The notes under the pieces: generated by a model
Databases searched by the model: none
What the model saw: only the letters and a program-made list of their open reading frames with translations
Told to the model about the DNA's origin: nothing
Shown here: in pieces, positions 16,844 to 25,541 of the stretch
How the letters are laid out: every line of letters begins with the position of its first letter
Numbering within the stretch: the first letter of the stretch is position 1
Position numbers and translations under genes: made by a program
Source of the DNA: Massilia sp. Root418
Lineage (GTDB): Bacteria; Pseudomonadota; Gammaproteobacteria; Burkholderiales; Burkholderiaceae_D
Length of the DNA stretch: 64,000 bases
Reading direction: 5' to 3'
NCBI RefSeq assembly: GCF_001425265.1
Contig: NZ_LMEC01000011.1
Span: 1,585 to 65,584, forward strand

Positions 16844-16916
16844 GGCGGGTTACGGCGTTCCGCCTAACCCGCCCTACCGTGCGTGCGTAGGGCGGGTTAG
16901 CGAAGCGTAACCCGCC
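16844..16916. repeat. REP-like palindromic pair C
   Basis: Left copy 16844-16877 (GGCGGGTTACGGCG-TT-CCGCCTAACCCGCC plus CTAC) and right copy 16887-16916 (GTAGGGCGGGTTAGCG...CGTAACCCGCC), 9 bp apart, opposite orientation. It begins 5 bp after the phosphatase stop. The two copies could also pair with each other into one long hairpin. Confidence 0.88.
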
Positions 16917-16929
16917 AAAGCTGCGGGCG

Positions 16930-16964
16930 AAAAAAAGGCCCCGGCCGCGCGTGCGACGGGGGCT
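16930..16964 (-). terminator. Rho-independent terminator of the SWIB gene
   Basis: On the minus strand GCCCCCG...CGGGGCC is followed by TTTTTTT (16930-16936 on the plus strand reads AAAAAAA). It lies 28 bp past the SWIB stop. Confidence 0.75.
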
Positions 16965-16991
16965 TGATGTGCGCTGCGCACGCGCAGGCTC

Positions 16992-17372
16992 TTATTTCAA
17001 GTGATCGGAAATCAGCTTGGTCATTTCGAACATGGATACTTGGGCTTTGCCGCCGAAAACGGCTTTGAGCTTGTCGTCTGCGTTGATCATGCGGCGGTTG
17101 GCCGCGTCTTGCAGGTTCAGCTTCTTGATGTAGTCCCACACTTTCTTGGTCACTTCGGTGCGTGGCAGAGGGGAGGCGCCCACCACGGCGGCCAGCGAGG
17201 CCGATGGGGTCAGTTCCTTCATGAAGGCGGCGTTCGGCTTGCGAGGTGCTGCTGCTTTCTTGGCGGCGGCTGGTTTGGCGGCGGCGGTTTTGGCCGGTGC
17301 TGCCTTCTTGGCCGCAGGCTTTGCTGCTGCTTTCTTTGCTGGTGCTGCTGGGGTTTTCTTGGCTGTTGCCAT
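16992..17372 (-). CDS. SWIB/MDM2 domain protein with histone H1-like Lys/Ala tail
   Basis: 126 aa. Residues 1-45 are Lys/Ala/Pro repeats (AAPAKKAAAKPAAKK type), as in histone H1 tails; residues about 50-126 are a compact SWIB domain: LAAVVGASPLPRTEVTKKVW, then DDKLKAVFGG and MFEMTKLISDHL. SWIB proteins occur in Chlamydia and many betaproteobacteria as small DNA-associated proteins. Presumed cytosolic nucleoid-associated protein; target unknown. Single gene with its own terminator. The tail vocabulary is the same as in the histone-like protein encoded at 36.8 kb. Confidence 0.9.
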   Translation of the reverse strand: MATAKKTPAAPAKKAAAKPAAKKAAPAKTAAAKPAAAKKAAAPRKPNAAFMKELTPSASLAAVVGASPLPRTEVTKKVWDYIKKLNLQDAANRRMINADDKLKAVFGGKAQVSMFEMTKLISDHLK

Positions 17373-17511
17373 ATTCGAGCCTCCTTAACGAACACAGGGA
17401 AAAGTTGCGCAATTCAATCGCACGGCTAATATTGGTGGGGATTTGCCGACTATGCAAGTGTTTTTCGAGTTTTTTCTCGGAAACGCCACGTAAAGGCCGC
17501 CAGAGTGAAAA

Positions 17512-17563
17512 AAAGGGGTCAGGGTTAGTTTAAAACGGCTTCAAAACTAACCCTGACCCCTTT
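17512..17563. terminator. Long inverted repeat, terminator of ffh
   Basis: A perfect 20-bp inverted repeat (17512-17531 and 17544-17563, core GGGGTCAGGGTTAG) with a 12-base loop. On the minus strand the stem runs into TTTTTTTC, which gives a strong terminator 32 bp past the ffh stop. A perfect 20-bp stem is longer than a terminator needs, so this may be a dispersed repeat reused as terminator. Confidence 0.85.
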
Positions 17564-17594
17564 GTTCATGCGGCTTGCGCCGCCGCGCAAACCC

Positions 17595-18962
17595 TTAGCG
17601 CAGGCCCGGCATCATGCCCTTCATGGAGCGCATCATCTTCATCATGCCGCCGCCGGAGAGCTTTTTCATCATGGTCTGCATCTGCTCGAACTGGTTCAGC
17701 ATGCGGTTCACTTCCTGCACCTGCACGCCGGCGCCGGCCGCGATGCGGCGCTTGCGGGTGGCCTTGATCAGCTCCGGCTTGGCGCGTTCGGCCGGGGTCA
17801 TGGAGTCGATAATGCCGACCATGCGGCGCACCTGCTTGTCCGCCTGGTCCATATTGGCGCCGCCGGCGGCTTGCTGGAACTGGGCCGGCAGCTTGTCGAC
17901 CAAGCTGGCCATGCCGCCCATTTTCTTCATCTGGCCCAGCTGCGCCTTGAAGTCGTTCATGTCGAACTTGCCGCCCGACTTGACCTTGGCGGCCAGGTCG
18001 GCAGCGGCCTTGGCGTCCACGCCTTTGCGCGCTTCTTCCACCAGCGCCATGATGTCGCCCATGCCCAGCACGCGGCTGGCCATGCGGGCCGCGTCGAACG
18101 CTTCCAGGCCGTCCAGCTTTTCGCTCACGCCGGCGAACTTGATCGGCTTGCCCGTCACGTGGCGCACCGACAGCGCGGCGCCGCCGCGCGAGTCGCCGTC
18201 CAGCTTGGTCAGCACGATGCCGGTCAGCGGCAGCGCGTCGTTGAAAGCCTTGGCGGTGTTGATGGCGTCCTGGCCCAGCATGGCGTCGACCACGAACAGG
18301 GTCTCGATCGGCTTGACCGCGTTGTGCACGGCGGCGATCTCTTTCATCATCTCTTCGTCGATACCGAGGCGGCCGGCGGTGTCGATGATGAGCACGTCGT
18401 GGTAGTGCTTTTTCGCCCAGTCCAGCGCGGCCAGCGCGATGTCGACCGGCTTGTCCTGCGCGGTGGAGGGGAAGAAGTCGGCGCCGACCTGGCCGGTCAC
18501 CGATTGCAGCTGGGCGATCGCGGCGGGACGGTAGACGTCGGCCGAGACGGTCAGCACTTTCTTCTTCTTTTCTTCCTTGAGGTATTTGGCCAGCTTGCCG
18601 ACCGTGGTGGTCTTACCCACACCCTGCAGGCCGGCCATCAGGATGATGGCGGGCGGCTGCTGGGCGAACGAGAGCTGCGACGCTTCCGGGCCCAGGTCGG
18701 CGCCCATCAGGGCGGCCAGCTCGCGCTGCACCACGCCCACCAGGGCCTGGCCCGGCGTGAGCGAGGAGATCACTTCCTCGCCCAGGGCTTTTTCCTTGAC
18801 CTTGGCGATGAAGTCGCGCACGGCCGGCAGGGCCACGTCGGCCTCCAGCAGCGCCATGCGCACTTCGCGCAGCATCTCGGCGGTGTTGGCTTCGGTCAGG
18901 CGCGCCTCGCCGCGCATGGTCTTGACGACCTTGGCAAGGCGCTGGGTCAGATTGTCTAGCAT
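17595..18962 (-). CDS. ffh: Signal recognition particle protein Ffh
   Basis: 455 aa from the ATG at 18962 (MLDNLTQRLAKVVKTMRGEARL). Domains in order: N helical bundle to residue about 90; G domain with P-loop GLQGVGKTTT and DTAGRL; M domain from about 300, Met-rich at the end (MMKKLSGGGMMKMMRSM), which binds 4.5S RNA and signal sequences. GTPase that targets nascent inner-membrane proteins to FtsY/SecYEG. The 4.5S RNA gene was not found in the window. In related genomes ffh sits next to ypjD; here 5.4 kb (a lipoprotein and an ABC importer) lie between them. Confidence 0.97.
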   Translation of the reverse strand: MLDNLTQRLAKVVKTMRGEARLTEANTAEMLREVRMALLEADVALPAVRDFIAKVKEKALGEEVISSLTPGQALVGVVQRELAALMGADLGPEASQLSFAQQPPAIILMAGLQGVGKTTTVGKLAKYLKEEKKKKVLTVSADVYRPAAIAQLQSVTGQVGADFFPSTAQDKPVDIALAALDWAKKHYHDVLIIDTAGRLGIDEEMMKEIAAVHNAVKPIETLFVVDAMLGQDAINTAKAFNDALPLTGIVLTKLDGDSRGGAALSVRHVTGKPIKFAGVSEKLDGLEAFDAARMASRVLGMGDIMALVEEARKGVDAKAAADLAAKVKSGGKFDMNDFKAQLGQMKKMGGMASLVDKLPAQFQQAAGGANMDQADKQVRRMVGIIDSMTPAERAKPELIKATRKRRIAAGAGVQVQEVNRMLNQFEQMQTMMKKLSGGGMMKMMRSMKGMMPGLR

Positions 18963-19057
18963 GGTCAACCTACTAATTAATATGCATGGTCCGGCGGCAG
19001 GCCGGAAAGGCGCCATTTTACCTCATGCGCGCCTTTCTTTCGCTTAGTGCGGCAACG

Positions 19058-21382
19058 CTATTGCGGCAGCACCAGGCGCAGCACGGCGCCGCCGGAAATG
19101 AGCACCAGCACGCCGGGGCCGGCGCTGGCCACGGCCGGGGTGTAGTCCAGGCCGCCGGGCAGGGCGCCCAGCTTGGTGCCGGGCACGCCGTTCACGCCGG
19201 CCACCACGGCCTGGCTGCCGTCCGGCCTGGTGCGCAGCACGGTGTAGTTGCCTGGCGTGTAGCGGTTGCCGTCGGGCGCGTTCTGCAGGCCTGCCGGGAG
19301 CGCGGCAATGGTGGTGACGACGGCGGCCGGCGTGATCTTGCGGTACACGGGCACGGTGGGCGTGCTTTCCGAGAATTCCTGCACATACAGATTGCCGGCA
19401 CCGTCGATGCCGGCCAGTGTCGGCGAATAGAAGCGCGCGACCGGGCCGGTACCGTCCACGCGTTCCGGATCGCCGCTGGTGTAGCTTTCCGCGCCGGCGA
19501 ACAGCTCCAGCTTGCCGGCCGCGCCGATTTTATAGATGGCCCCTCCGCGCCCCGGCTGGTAGCGCACGCGCGCCGGATGCGTGGACAGGAAGAGGTTGCC
19601 GGCGCGGTCAACCGCGATCCCGGTGGCGCTGTGCAGCAGGCCGTCGTTGCGGTAGCCGGTGACGACCGTGCCGTCGGACGTGATCTTGCGCAGCGCCAGG
19701 CCGTAGGGCTCGGGGAAGTCGACGCTGACGTCGCCGGTCAGGTCGGCCACGTAGACATTGCCGACCGCGTCCACCGTCAGCAGCGACGGGTGCTTGAAGC
19801 GCGCCGCCGCGCCCTGGCCGTCGGCCAAGGCGCCGCTGTCGGCAGGGCTGCCGGCCAGTAGCGACAGCCCGGGCGTGCCGGGTGAAGGGAAGAGCTCGAA
19901 GCTGAGCACCTTGCCGGTGCCACCGGCGCGCACCAGGATGGATACGGTGGTGGCGTAGTCCACGCTGGCCGGCGGGATGTAGTTCACGCTGGGGCCGCTG
20001 GTGGCCGACAGGCTGCCGGGTGAGCCGCTCAGCAGCTGCCAGGTGGCGACGGCCGCGTGGCCCGCCTGCGCGCTCAGCGCCACCGGCGCACCGCCGGCCA
20101 GCACCGGCACGGCCGGCCCGGTCACCGACAGGGTGGGTGGGGCGTAGGGGATGCGCGGCACGGTCAGCTTGACGATGCGCTGTCCGGAGAACAGCGCGTA
20201 GGTGGCCGGTCCGGCGGGGATCAGGCCGACGGGGCCGCTGAGCAAGCCGGGCAGCTCGCCCAGCACTTCGCCGCCCTGGCCGCTGATGCCGGCGATCACC
20301 GTCTTGCTGCCGTCCGCATTCAGGCGCTGCACCACGCCCTCGGCAGGCACGGCGGCGTAGCGCTCGGTGCTGCCGTCGGGCAGGCCGGTGACGTCGGCGG
20401 GCGGCGCGCTCACGGTACTGACCTCGCCTGCCGGCGTGATCTTGCGGTAGGGCCAGCCGCTGGCGACGCGCGGGACGTCGAACAGATAGAGGTTGTTCTC
20501 GGCGTCGAAGCCGGCCAGCGCCGGGGCGTCGAAGCGGGCCGCAGCCAGCGGGCCGTCCACCAGCGCGTCGCTGGCGGTCTTGTCGTGCGGGGCCACGCCG
20601 GCCACCAGCACCGGCTTGCCGTCCGCGCCCAGTTTATACACGGCGCCGCCGTACGCGTTCAGGTGCATCAGCGAGTGGCGCGCGCCGGTGGTCAGGTAGA
20701 CGGTGCCGTCGCGGTCGGCCATGATGCTGGTGACCGATACCGGGAAGCCGGGCGCCAGGTCGTTGCCGGTCGACAGGGTGGTGACCTGGCCGGCCGCGCT
20801 CACGCGGCGCACGCTGAAGCGGTTCTCCTGGGACGGCTGGCCGTCCTGGTCAATCACGTACAGCGAACCGTCCGGTGCGCTGGCCATCAACAGCGGACGG
20901 CTGAAGCGGGCCGCCTCACCCTGGCCGTCAATGGCGGGTGCGCCATCGGTGGGGCCGGTGCGGCCGGCCACCAGGGCCAGGCCGGGCTGGCCGGGGTCCG
21001 GGTACACGGTCAGCTTGATGGCCTTGCTCAGGCTGCCTACGGCAGCGTGCACGGTGACCTGGGTGATGGCGGCCACGTTAGCGGGCGGCACATAGGTGAC
21101 AGCCGCGCCGCTGGCGGCCGACAGGCTGCCGGGACTGCCCGCAGCCAAGGTCCAGGCCGGCACGGTGCCGGTGGCGGTGCTGGCGGCCAGGCCGATGGAC
21201 TTGCCGCCTGCGCTGGTCTGCCATACCGGCGCCGATACGGCCAGCGTTTCAGCGGTGGCGGGCGGCGTGGGGCCGGGGGCGGCCGGCGTGCCGCCGCCGC
21301 CACCGCAGGCGCCTAGCGCGAGCAGCGCGGCCAGGCCGGCCAGCTTGGCCGCGCTCGGCAGCCAGGAAATACGTACTGTCAT
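19058..21382 (-). CDS. Lipoprotein with two tandem NHL/beta-propeller-like modules
   Basis: 774 aa from the ATG at 21382; an upstream extension would precede the signal peptide. Lipobox ALGAC near residue 30, followed by GGGGG and a Pro-rich spacer. The rest is an internal duplication: a module starting at GSPGSLSAASG with YVPPA, then PGQPGLALVAG, DGQGEAARFSRP and several YVIDQDG-type blade strands; the second copy starts at GSPGSLSATSG with YIPPA, PGTPGLSLLAG and DGQGAAARFKHP. The repeats resemble NHL or SMP-30-like propeller blades preceded by an Ig-like strand set. Probably outer-membrane anchored and facing the periplasm or outside. Function unknown. Divergent from the ABC importer. Confidence 0.82.
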   Translation of the reverse strand: MTVRISWLPSAAKLAGLAALLALGACGGGGGTPAAPGPTPPATAETLAVSAPVWQTSAGGKSIGLAASTATGTVPAWTLAAGSPGSLSAASGAAVTYVPPANVAAITQVTVHAAVGSLSKAIKLTVYPDPGQPGLALVAGRTGPTDGAPAIDGQGEAARFSRPLLMASAPDGSLYVIDQDGQPSQENRFSVRRVSAAGQVTTLSTGNDLAPGFPVSVTSIMADRDGTVYLTTGARHSLMHLNAYGGAVYKLGADGKPVLVAGVAPHDKTASDALVDGPLAAARFDAPALAGFDAENNLYLFDVPRVASGWPYRKITPAGEVSTVSAPPADVTGLPDGSTERYAAVPAEGVVQRLNADGSKTVIAGISGQGGEVLGELPGLLSGPVGLIPAGPATYALFSGQRIVKLTVPRIPYAPPTLSVTGPAVPVLAGGAPVALSAQAGHAAVATWQLLSGSPGSLSATSGPSVNYIPPASVDYATTVSILVRAGGTGKVLSFELFPSPGTPGLSLLAGSPADSGALADGQGAAARFKHPSLLTVDAVGNVYVADLTGDVSVDFPEPYGLALRKITSDGTVVTGYRNDGLLHSATGIAVDRAGNLFLSTHPARVRYQPGRGGAIYKIGAAGKLELFAGAESYTSGDPERVDGTGPVARFYSPTLAGIDGAGNLYVQEFSESTPTVPVYRKITPAAVVTTIAALPAGLQNAPDGNRYTPGNYTVLRTRPDGSQAVVAGVNGVPGTKLGALPGGLDYTPAVASAGPGVLVLISGGAVLRLVLPQ

Positions 21383-21647
21383 TGATGTCTCCGTGGTGGC
21401 AGGTGAAGGAGTTGTCCCATGCGCCAGCATATTGAAAGAGAAATGCAGGCGGCGCGCTGACTGTACCGTGTCCCGGCGGCGCACAAACTCACGCAATGTC
21501 ACACCGGTGCGGCGCTTTTGTAACGAAGCGTGACAGCGCGGCGCGGCGGCGTGAAAAAATTGTTCTGGATTGCGGGCAACGCTTGTACTATTAATGCAGA
21601 AGAAAAATTGGCGTAACAGCACGGTTTGTCATCCACAGGAGACCTTG

Positions 21648-22625
21648 ATGAAATTCAAAGCAATCGCAACGGTAATGGCAATGGCGCTGCTGGTGGCGGG
21701 CCAGGGAGCGGCGCAGGCCCAGGAAGTGGTGCGGCTGGGTAACCTGAAGTTCGCCCACTACGGCGCCGTCTCCTATATAAAAGAGATCGCGCCCAAGTGC
21801 GGCATCAAGGTTGAGGAACACATGTTCGCCAAGGGGCTGGACGTGATGCAGGCCATTATCGCCGGCGAACTGGACGTGGGCACCACCGCGTCCGAGGCGG
21901 CTATTTCCGGGAGGGCCGGCGGCGCGCCCATCGTGGTGGTGGCCGGTTTCGCCAAGGGCGGCGCGCGCCTGGTGGGACGCAGCGACCTGAAGCTCAAATC
22001 GGTCAAGGACTTGAAGGGCAAGCGGGTGGGCGTGACGCGCGGGGGCATCCAGGAAGTGCTGCTGCTGGCCGAGCTGCAGCAGGCCGGGCTGACCGCCTCC
22101 GAGCAGCCGGGCAAGGATGTGCAGCTGGTGCTGCTGGCCTACGCGGACTTGAACCAGGCGCTGCTGGGCAAGAACATCGACGCCATGATGCAGTCCGAGC
22201 CGCAGTCCTCGCAGGCGCTCAACAAGGGCTTCGGCACGGAAATCCTGAAGCCCTACGACACCCCGATCGGCGAGCCGATCCGCACCATGGTGATGACGGA
22301 AAAATTCTACAAGGAACGCCGCCCGCTGGCCGAGAAGTTCATGCGCTGCTTCGTCGAGGCCACCAAGACCTTTATCGACCAGCCGGCCGTGGCCGAGAAA
22401 TACGTGCGCGAGGTGGTGTTCAAGGGCCAGATCAGCAGCGACGACTTCCAGGACGCGATCAGCAATTCGCCGTATTCCTACGACATCACGCCCGAGCACA
22501 TCCAGACCACCACCGACGTCATGGTGAAAACCGGGGTCGGCAAGATGGCCAAGCCGCCCGTGGCCAAGGACTGGGTCAAGACCGACTTGCTGGACGCGGC
22601 CAAGAAAAGCCTGAACGTGAAATAA
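21648..22625 (+). CDS. ABC transporter substrate-binding protein, nitrate/sulfonate/taurine (SsuA/NMT1) type
   Basis: 325 aa from the ATG at 21648 (AGGAG 6 bp before); an upstream in-frame codon is rejected because it precedes the signal peptide MKFKAIATVMAMALLVAGQGAAQAQ. Mature protein has the SsuA/NMT1 layout: LGNLKFAHYGAV, MQAIIAGELDVGTTASEA, DLKGKRVGVTRGG and IDAMMQSEPQS. Periplasmic ligand receptor of the importer encoded by the next two genes. The ligand (sulfonate, nitrate, cyanate, pyrimidine precursor and others are known in the family) cannot be read from sequence; no metabolic gene is linked. Confidence 0.88.
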   Translation: MKFKAIATVMAMALLVAGQGAAQAQEVVRLGNLKFAHYGAVSYIKEIAPKCGIKVEEHMFAKGLDVMQAIIAGELDVGTTASEAAISGRAGGAPIVVVAGFAKGGARLVGRSDLKLKSVKDLKGKRVGVTRGGIQEVLLLAELQQAGLTASEQPGKDVQLVLLAYADLNQALLGKNIDAMMQSEPQSSQALNKGFGTEILKPYDTPIGEPIRTMVMTEKFYKERRPLAEKFMRCFVEATKTFIDQPAVAEKYVREVVFKGQISSDDFQDAISNSPYSYDITPEHIQTTTDVMVKTGVGKMAKPPVAKDWVKTDLLDAAKKSLNVK

Positions 22626-22634
22626 GGAGGCGGC

Positions 22635-23450
22635 ATGGGACGCATCGCGTGGCGAGAAGTGGGCGTGGGCCTGGTGGTGCCGGCGCTGGTGATCGCGCTA
22701 TGGCAGGCGGTGGCCATGCTGGGCTGGGTCAACCCGCAGGTGCTGCCCTCGCCGCTGGCGGTGGTGGAGAAATGGATTGCCTATCTGCTGCCGATGCAGC
22801 CCTACACCGAAGGCAACTGGCTGCTGTGGGCGCTGTCGGGCGAACTGATCCACGATTCGCTGGGCAGCTTGTACCGCGTGGTGGTGGGTTTTGCCATCGG
22901 CGCCGGGCTGGCGCTGCCGCTCGGCCTGTCGATGGGCGCCAGCGCGCGCGTGTACGCCTGGCTCAATCCCCTGGTCCAGCTGCTGCGCCCGATTCCGCCC
23001 ATCGCCTACATTCCGCTGTCCATCCTGTGGTTCGGGCTGGGCAACCCGCCGGCCGTGTTCCTGATTGCGCTGGGGGCGTTCTTTCCGGTGCTGATGAACA
23101 CCATCGCCGGCGTGCGCCAGGTCGACAGCATCTATATCAGAGCGGCGCGCAACCTGGGCGCCTCGGGCAGCACCATGTTCCTGCGCGTGATGCTGCCGGC
23201 CGCCGTGCCCTATATCCTGTCGGGGGTGCGCATCGGCATCGGCACCGCCTTCATCGTGGTGATCGTGTCGGAGATGATCGCGGTGAACAACGGGCTGGGC
23301 TTCCGCATCCTGGAGGCGCGCGAATACTTCTGGTCCGACAAGATCATTGCCGGCATGATCACCATCGGCCTGCTGGGCCTGGCCATCGACGTGGGCATGA
23401 ACCGCCTCAACAACCACCTGCTGCGCTGGCACCGGGGACTGGAGCATTGA
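22635..23450 (+). CDS. ABC transporter permease, SsuC/TauC type
   Basis: 271 aa, about six membrane segments. It contains the BPD-transport EAA-type loop near residue 175 (RAARNLGASGSTMFLRVMLP), which docks onto the ATPase, and RPIPPIAYIPLSILWFGLG, a hallmark of the nitrate/sulfonate/taurine permeases. The start is 9 bp after the binding-protein stop with GGAGG in between. Inner-membrane channel of the importer. Confidence 0.93.
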   Translation: MGRIAWREVGVGLVVPALVIALWQAVAMLGWVNPQVLPSPLAVVEKWIAYLLPMQPYTEGNWLLWALSGELIHDSLGSLYRVVVGFAIGAGLALPLGLSMGASARVYAWLNPLVQLLRPIPPIAYIPLSILWFGLGNPPAVFLIALGAFFPVLMNTIAGVRQVDSIYIRAARNLGASGSTMFLRVMLPAAVPYILSGVRIGIGTAFIVVIVSEMIAVNNGLGFRILEAREYFWSDKIIAGMITIGLLGLAIDVGMNRLNNHLLRWHRGLEH

Positions 23451-24244
23451 TGGACGACCATATCGTCATTTCCAAGGTCAGCAAGGTGTTCCAGACCGCC
23501 GAGCGCGACGTGGTGGCGCTCAAGGACATCGACCTGGCCATTCCGCCGGGCCAGTTCGTCTGCCTGCTGGGACCGTCCGGCTGCGGCAAGTCCACCCTGC
23601 TCAACGCGGTGGCCGGCTTCGCGCCGCCGAGCAGCGGCCGGATCGTGGCCGGCGGCAAGCCGGTGACAGGGCCGGGGCCCGAGCGCGGCATGGTATTCCA
23701 GGAGTACGCGCTGTTCCCGTGGATGACGGTGGCCGACAACATCGCTTTCGGGCTGCAGATCAAGGGCCTGGACAAGGCCGCCATCGAGGCCACCGTGGCG
23801 CGCCTGCTGGCCATGCTGTCGCTGAGCGACTTCCGCAACCGCTTTCCCAAGGACTTGTCGGGCGGCATGCGCCAGCGCGTGGCCATCGCGCGCGTGCTGG
23901 CGCTCGACTCGCCCATCATGCTCATGGACGAGCCCTTCGGCGCGCTGGACGCGCTCACGCGGCGCAACCTGCAGGACGAGCTGCTGCGCATCTGGTCCGA
24001 GCTGAAGAAGACCATCCTGTTCGTCACCCACAGCATCGAGGAAGCCATCTACCTGGCCGACCGCATCGTCGTCATGACCTACCGGCCCGGCACCGTCAAG
24101 CGCGACCTGCTAGTGGACTTGCCGCGCGGGCGCGACCCGGCCGCCGCCGGGTTCAACGCCCTCAAGCGCGAGCTGGGCCAGCTGGTGATGGAAGAGCAGC
24201 AGCGCCACCACAACGACGAACTGCGCATGGCGGCGGCAGATTAG
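23450..24244 (+). CDS. ABC transporter ATP-binding protein, SsuB/TauB type
   Basis: 264 aa. The ATG shares one base with the permease stop (TGATG). Walker A GPSGCGKST near residue 41; Q-loop MVFQEYALFPWMTV; signature LSGGMRQRVAIARVLA; Walker B IMLMDEPFGALD; switch His in LFVTHSIEEA. All catalytic residues are present. Energises the importer from the cytosolic face. Last gene of the three-gene operon; a palindrome follows. Confidence 0.95.
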   Translation: MDDHIVISKVSKVFQTAERDVVALKDIDLAIPPGQFVCLLGPSGCGKSTLLNAVAGFAPPSSGRIVAGGKPVTGPGPERGMVFQEYALFPWMTVADNIAFGLQIKGLDKAAIEATVARLLAMLSLSDFRNRFPKDLSGGMRQRVAIARVLALDSPIMLMDEPFGALDALTRRNLQDELLRIWSELKKTILFVTHSIEEAIYLADRIVVMTYRPGTVKRDLLVDLPRGRDPAAAGFNALKRELGQLVMEEQQRHHNDELRMAAAD

Positions 24245-24267
24245 CCGCCGCCGCAAGCAGCAGCCCC

Positions 24268-24301
24268 GTAGGGCGGGTTAGCGCAGAGCGCGTAACCCGC
24301 C
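24268..24301. repeat. REP-like palindrome D (single copy)
   Basis: GTAGGGCGGGTTAGCGC-AGA-GCGCGTAACCCGCC, right-type orientation. It is the only locus in the window where I see just one copy. It lies between two copies of CCGCCGCAAGCAG (24248-24260 and 24307-24319), and the sequence downstream repeats CCAGCCCCG-type units up to 24368. Confidence 0.85.
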
Positions 24302-24390
24302 GGACCGCCGCCGCAAGCAGCCAGCCCCGCCAGCCAGCCCCGCCAGCCAGCCGCCGCATGCAGCAGCCCCGCATAGTGTAAACTTAGCCC

Positions 24391-25194
24391 ATGCAGACCT
24401 ATTTTCTGATCGCAGCCGCGCTGCTGTACATCGTATGTGCCGTCCTGCCCTCGCGCCGGACCGGCTGGATTTCCGGCGCCACGGCGGCAGCCTGGCTGCT
24501 GCACGGCGCCAGCCTGTGGCTGGCCGTCTCGGCGCCCGGCTCGCTGCGCGTGGGCTTTGCCGCCATGCTGTCCTCGGCGCTGTGGATCTCGGTGGCCGCC
24601 TACTGGCTGGAAAACCGCAACTTCGCGCTGGACGGCCTGCGCCGCATCGTCATGCCCAACGCGGCGCTGGCGGTGCTGTTGCAGGCGGCCTTCCCGGGCG
24701 CGCTGGTGGCGCTGGACGGCAACGCCCGCATGCTGGGCTGGCACATCGCCATCGCCACCCTGGCCTACAGCACCCTCACCATTGCCGCCTTCCACGCCGT
24801 GCTGATGGCGCTGCAGGAAGCGCGCCTGCACACGCGCGGCGAGCGCGCCGGCTTCCTGTCGGCCGCGCTGGACCAGCTGCCGGCCCTGCTGACCATGGAA
24901 AAGCTGCTGTTCCGCCTGATCGCCTTCGGCTTTGCGTTGCTCAGCCTGACCGTACTGTCGGGTATCGTGTTTTCCGAGGAGCTGTTCGGCAAGGCGCTCA
25001 AGTGGGACCACAAGTCGGTCTTCACCCTGCTGTCCTGGCTGCTGTTCGCGGCGCTGCTGGCGGGGCGCCACTTCCGCGGCTGGCGCGGCAAGACGGCGCT
25101 CAGTTTCACCCTGGCGGGCTTCGCCACCTTGCTGCTGGCCTATGTCGGCAGCCGTTTTGTCCTGGAAGTGGTTTTGCATCGAGGTATGGCATGA
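24391..25194 (+). CDS. ypjD: Inner-membrane protein YpjD, CcsA/cytochrome c assembly family
   Basis: 267 aa with about eight membrane helices. It carries the CcsA-type features: conserved His in GWHIAIATLAYSTL and in KWDHKSVFTLLSWLLF, and the paired helices in between. In E. coli YpjD is a non-essential membrane protein of unresolved function related to heme-handling CcsA/CcmC proteins. It overlaps the next gene by 4 bp (ATGA). In betaproteobacteria ypjD normally stands beside ffh. Confidence 0.9.
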   Translation: MQTYFLIAAALLYIVCAVLPSRRTGWISGATAAAWLLHGASLWLAVSAPGSLRVGFAAMLSSALWISVAAYWLENRNFALDGLRRIVMPNAALAVLLQAAFPGALVALDGNARMLGWHIAIATLAYSTLTIAAFHAVLMALQEARLHTRGERAGFLSAALDQLPALLTMEKLLFRLIAFGFALLSLTVLSGIVFSEELFGKALKWDHKSVFTLLSWLLFAALLAGRHFRGWRGKTALSFTLAGFATLLLAYVGSRFVLEVVLHRGMA

Positions 25195-25532
25195 CACGTA
25201 TTTTGTTCTGGCTGGCGCTGATTTTCCTGGTGGTGGCGGCCATTCGCAGCAAGCTGCGCGCGGCTGCGCGCGCCCAGCAGATGCAGGCCGATCCGCGCCG
25301 CGAGGCCGAGCGCATGGCGGCCGCGCGCGCCGCCGCCGAGGCCGAGGCGCTGGCCGCCGAGCGCGCCCGGCAGGCCTCGCCCCAGGCGCAGGCGCGCGCG
25401 CGCGCCGTGGCCGAGGCCGAGACCATGCTCAGCTGCGCCCATTGCGGCGTGTTCTTTCCCGCCTCCGAAGCGGTGCAGCGCGGCGGGCGCGATTTCTGCA
25501 GCCAGGCGCACGCCGAGCAGCCGGCGCCCTGA
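25191..25532 (+). CDS. PP0621 family protein
   Basis: 113 aa from the ATG at 25191 (overlap with ypjD stop). One N-terminal membrane helix (ILFWLALIFLVVAAI), an Ala/Arg/Glu-rich probable coiled coil (residues about 28-80), and a C-terminal zinc-ribbon-like segment with CAHCGVFFPASEAV and DFCSQAHA. This is the PP0621 family, conserved between ypjD and the PilS-like kinase in pseudomonads and Burkholderiales. Function unknown. Confidence 0.85.
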   Translation: MTRILFWLALIFLVVAAIRSKLRAAARAQQMQADPRREAERMAAARAAAEAEALAAERARQASPQAQARARAVAEAETMLSCAHCGVFFPASEAVQRGGRDFCSQAHAEQPAP

Positions 25533-25541
25533 GGTGAGCGG

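Noticed and set aside
17001..17429. Plus-strand open frame rich in Cys, Gly and Leu opposite the SWIB gene
   Set aside because: It is the complement of the Lys/Ala repeat codons; the SWIB domain on the other strand explains the region.
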